The position numbers and the translations under genes were made by a program. Source: Heterotrichella gracilis (taxonomy: Eukaryota > Sar > Xanthophyceae > Tribonematales > Xanthonemataceae). Taken from it: DNA of 64,000 nt. The stretch lies in assembly GCA_032358255.1 (NCBI GenBank), contig JAULBX010011434.1:1-64000 (forward strand), in the 5' to 3' direction. Under the pieces are notes generated by a model. The model saw only the letters and a list, made by a program, of their open reading frames with translations, searched no databases and was not told the DNA's origin. Of the stretch, positions 62,503 through 64,000 are shown piece by piece; the stretch's first letter is position 1; the number at the start of each line of letters is the position of its first letter.

Positions 62503-64000
62503 ATGGCGTGCCCAATAGCCAGGCCAGGTGCCGGGCTGCATGCCACAAGCTACAGGGAAAGCACTGTGGGTCTGCCAGTGGCCCCAAAGGGCCTCAGGAT
62601 GTGGGGACGTCCCACAGTGGTGTGCAACGCTGCCAAGCCCAAGAGTGCAATCAAAGCGAGCACTGTTGAGACGGTGCCACACGCACCCCCAGCACCCAAG
62701 AATGGGCCAAGCACCAGCATCTCCCTCGACGTGGACGCTGTGCTGGAGAAGGAGATGAGTGAGAACGGTGAGTAGTTACGGGAAGGCATCCTTGTCACCT
62801 CAAGACATGCCTAGTCCTGCAAACTGATCTAGCACCCACGGCGTCTGTAGGCTTCAGGAGCACAAGGCGGACCAAGATCATCTGCACAATCGGTCCAGCC
62901 ACGTGCTCTGAGGAGATGCTGGAGACGCTTGCAGCCAACGGCATGAACGTGGCCAGGCTGAACATGTGCCATGGCACCCACGAGTGGCACAAGGCAGTGA
63001 TTGACAGGATCAGGAAGCTGAACCAAGAGCACGGGTGGGTGGCAGTGTGCTCTATTGGCTGCACACTGACCTCTCTGATAGCGCATGAGCAGCAACATTC
63101 ACACTATGCATGCACTCACTCTTGCAGGTACTCGGTTGCCATCATGGTGGACACAGAGGGCAGCGAGGTGCACATAGCAGCTGCCAAGGAACCCATCAAG
63201 GCAGAGGTGGGTATGCAGTGTGCTGCGTACATATTGCGCACGTTGCAGTGCTGCCTCAATTGGGCGTAGCATGACGCTGCACCAAGTTGACACTGCAACC
63301 ATGGTACTGCAACTACCCCAGATCGCGCAAGGTTGATAAACGCTAGGACCAGTTGGTGGTGCTTGCCTTGCATGTGCAGCTGATAATCTGGCTGTACTGC
63401 TGGAGTGCATGTAATAGAGTAACTTGCAAACCGTGCAGGTGGGCGATGACTTTGTGTTCACCATCCGAGGGGGTGAAGCCACCGAAGGCAACAACAGGAC
63501 CCTGGTGGTCAGCTACGATGCCTTCATTGACGATGTGCAGGTACAAACTAGCAGTAGGGATGTGCTGGCGGGGTGCTCATTCCCGATCTTTCTTGAGCAC
63601 TGGAACATGTGGGGCTGGACGCCCAAGACCACTGAGGCTCACCTGACTGCATGTGCATGATGCTGCTTAAACAAGATGAGAGCGGTGGCGCAAGGATGTA
63701 TAGGTTTGACTGCTGGTCTAATAGTACTGCCTGATTGCATGCAACTTGGAGCTGACTTGCTCGCACAGGACTGCAGTATGGAAAGGACAGTTATGAACTG
63801 TTGGTGCGTTCACTGCAGGTTGGTGATACCATTGTTGTGGATGGCGGGCTGGTCTCTTTGGATGTGTTCGAGAAGGCAGGGCCGGACGTCAAGGCCAAGG
63901 TGGTTGACCCTGGCTTCCTGCTGTCACGCGCCAACCTGACCTTCAGGCGCGGCGGCGATATCATCCGCGCGCGCAACGCCATGCTCCCAGTGCTTTCCTC
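62503..64000 (+). CDS. Plastid-type pyruvate kinase (5' part, cut by window edge)
   Basis: Exons 62503..62767, 62851..63034, 63128..63206, 63439..63540 and 63819 onward (open to the edge) give the first about 270 residues. Pyruvate kinase turns phosphoenolpyruvate and ADP into pyruvate and ATP; the plastid form feeds fatty-acid synthesis. Residues 1-70 are a transit-peptide-like leader. The barrel starts [34 protein letters not shown] has Met-Cys where the cytosolic form has Phe-Ser, as in plant plastid isozymes. [11 protein letters not shown] follows (cytosolic type: DTKGPE). The B domain begins [12 protein letters not shown]. The catalytic K/E segment lies beyond the window. Confidence 0.95.

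Overview
The window is nuclear DNA from a green alga (Chlorophyta; I lean to a trebouxiophyte or chlorophycean but cannot prove it). The evidence is intron-dense genes with GT-AG (some GC-AG) introns, a plastid-type pyruvate kinase, a lycopene epsilon-cyclase, several short proteins with plastid-like leaders, plant-type TTTAGGG telomere-like tracts scattered inside the sequence, and a histone gene ending in a stem-loop instead of relying on poly(A). All multi-exon models below were built by hand; reading phase was checked at every junction and each model is open end to end.

Layout, left to right: histone H3 (cut by the left edge) and an intron-containing histone H4 diverge from a shared promoter; UDP-glucose 4-epimerase (minus) diverges from a PhzF-family isomerase-like gene (plus); a 900-residue Ala/Pro-rich protein of unknown function (minus); ribosomal protein uL29/L35 (plus); a repeat-bearing gap; a small plastid-type membrane protein (minus); an 11-exon gene joining CW-type zinc fingers to an Fe(II)/2-oxoglutarate dioxygenase domain (plus); ribosomal protein eS26 (plus); a BAHD-like acyltransferase (plus); an IMPACT/YIH1 homologue (plus); a plastid-type protein of unknown function (minus); lycopene epsilon-cyclase (plus); another small plastid-type membrane protein (minus); a secreted root-cap/VWD-like protein (plus); a TBC Rab-GAP (minus); RIT1 tRNA ribosyl-phosphate transferase (plus); a small secreted protein with an eight-cysteine, lipid-transfer-protein-like pattern (plus); a 1127-residue, two-membrane-span protein of unknown function (minus); and plastid pyruvate kinase (plus, cut by the right edge).

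The genes are ordinary neighbours, not an operon-like system. Several pairs share divergent promoters (H3/H4, epimerase/PhzF, unknown/L35, TBC/RIT1, unknown/pyruvate kinase). The functions cover chromatin, translation and its control (L35, eS26, RIT1, IMPACT), sugar and carotenoid metabolism, vesicle traffic and secretion.

The most unusual points are: (1) the CW zinc finger plus dioxygenase fusion; (2) repeated partial copies of exon ends (ghost exons) inside introns of three different genes, with telomere-like tracts at some of the same places, which suggests a shared break-repair or intron-remodelling process; (3) an intron flanked by 18-bp direct repeats; (4) an eight-cysteine protein resembling lipid-transfer proteins in an alga; (5) an eS26 lacking three of the four zinc-binding cysteines. 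No retroelement, CRISPR array, tRNA or rRNA gene was recognised.
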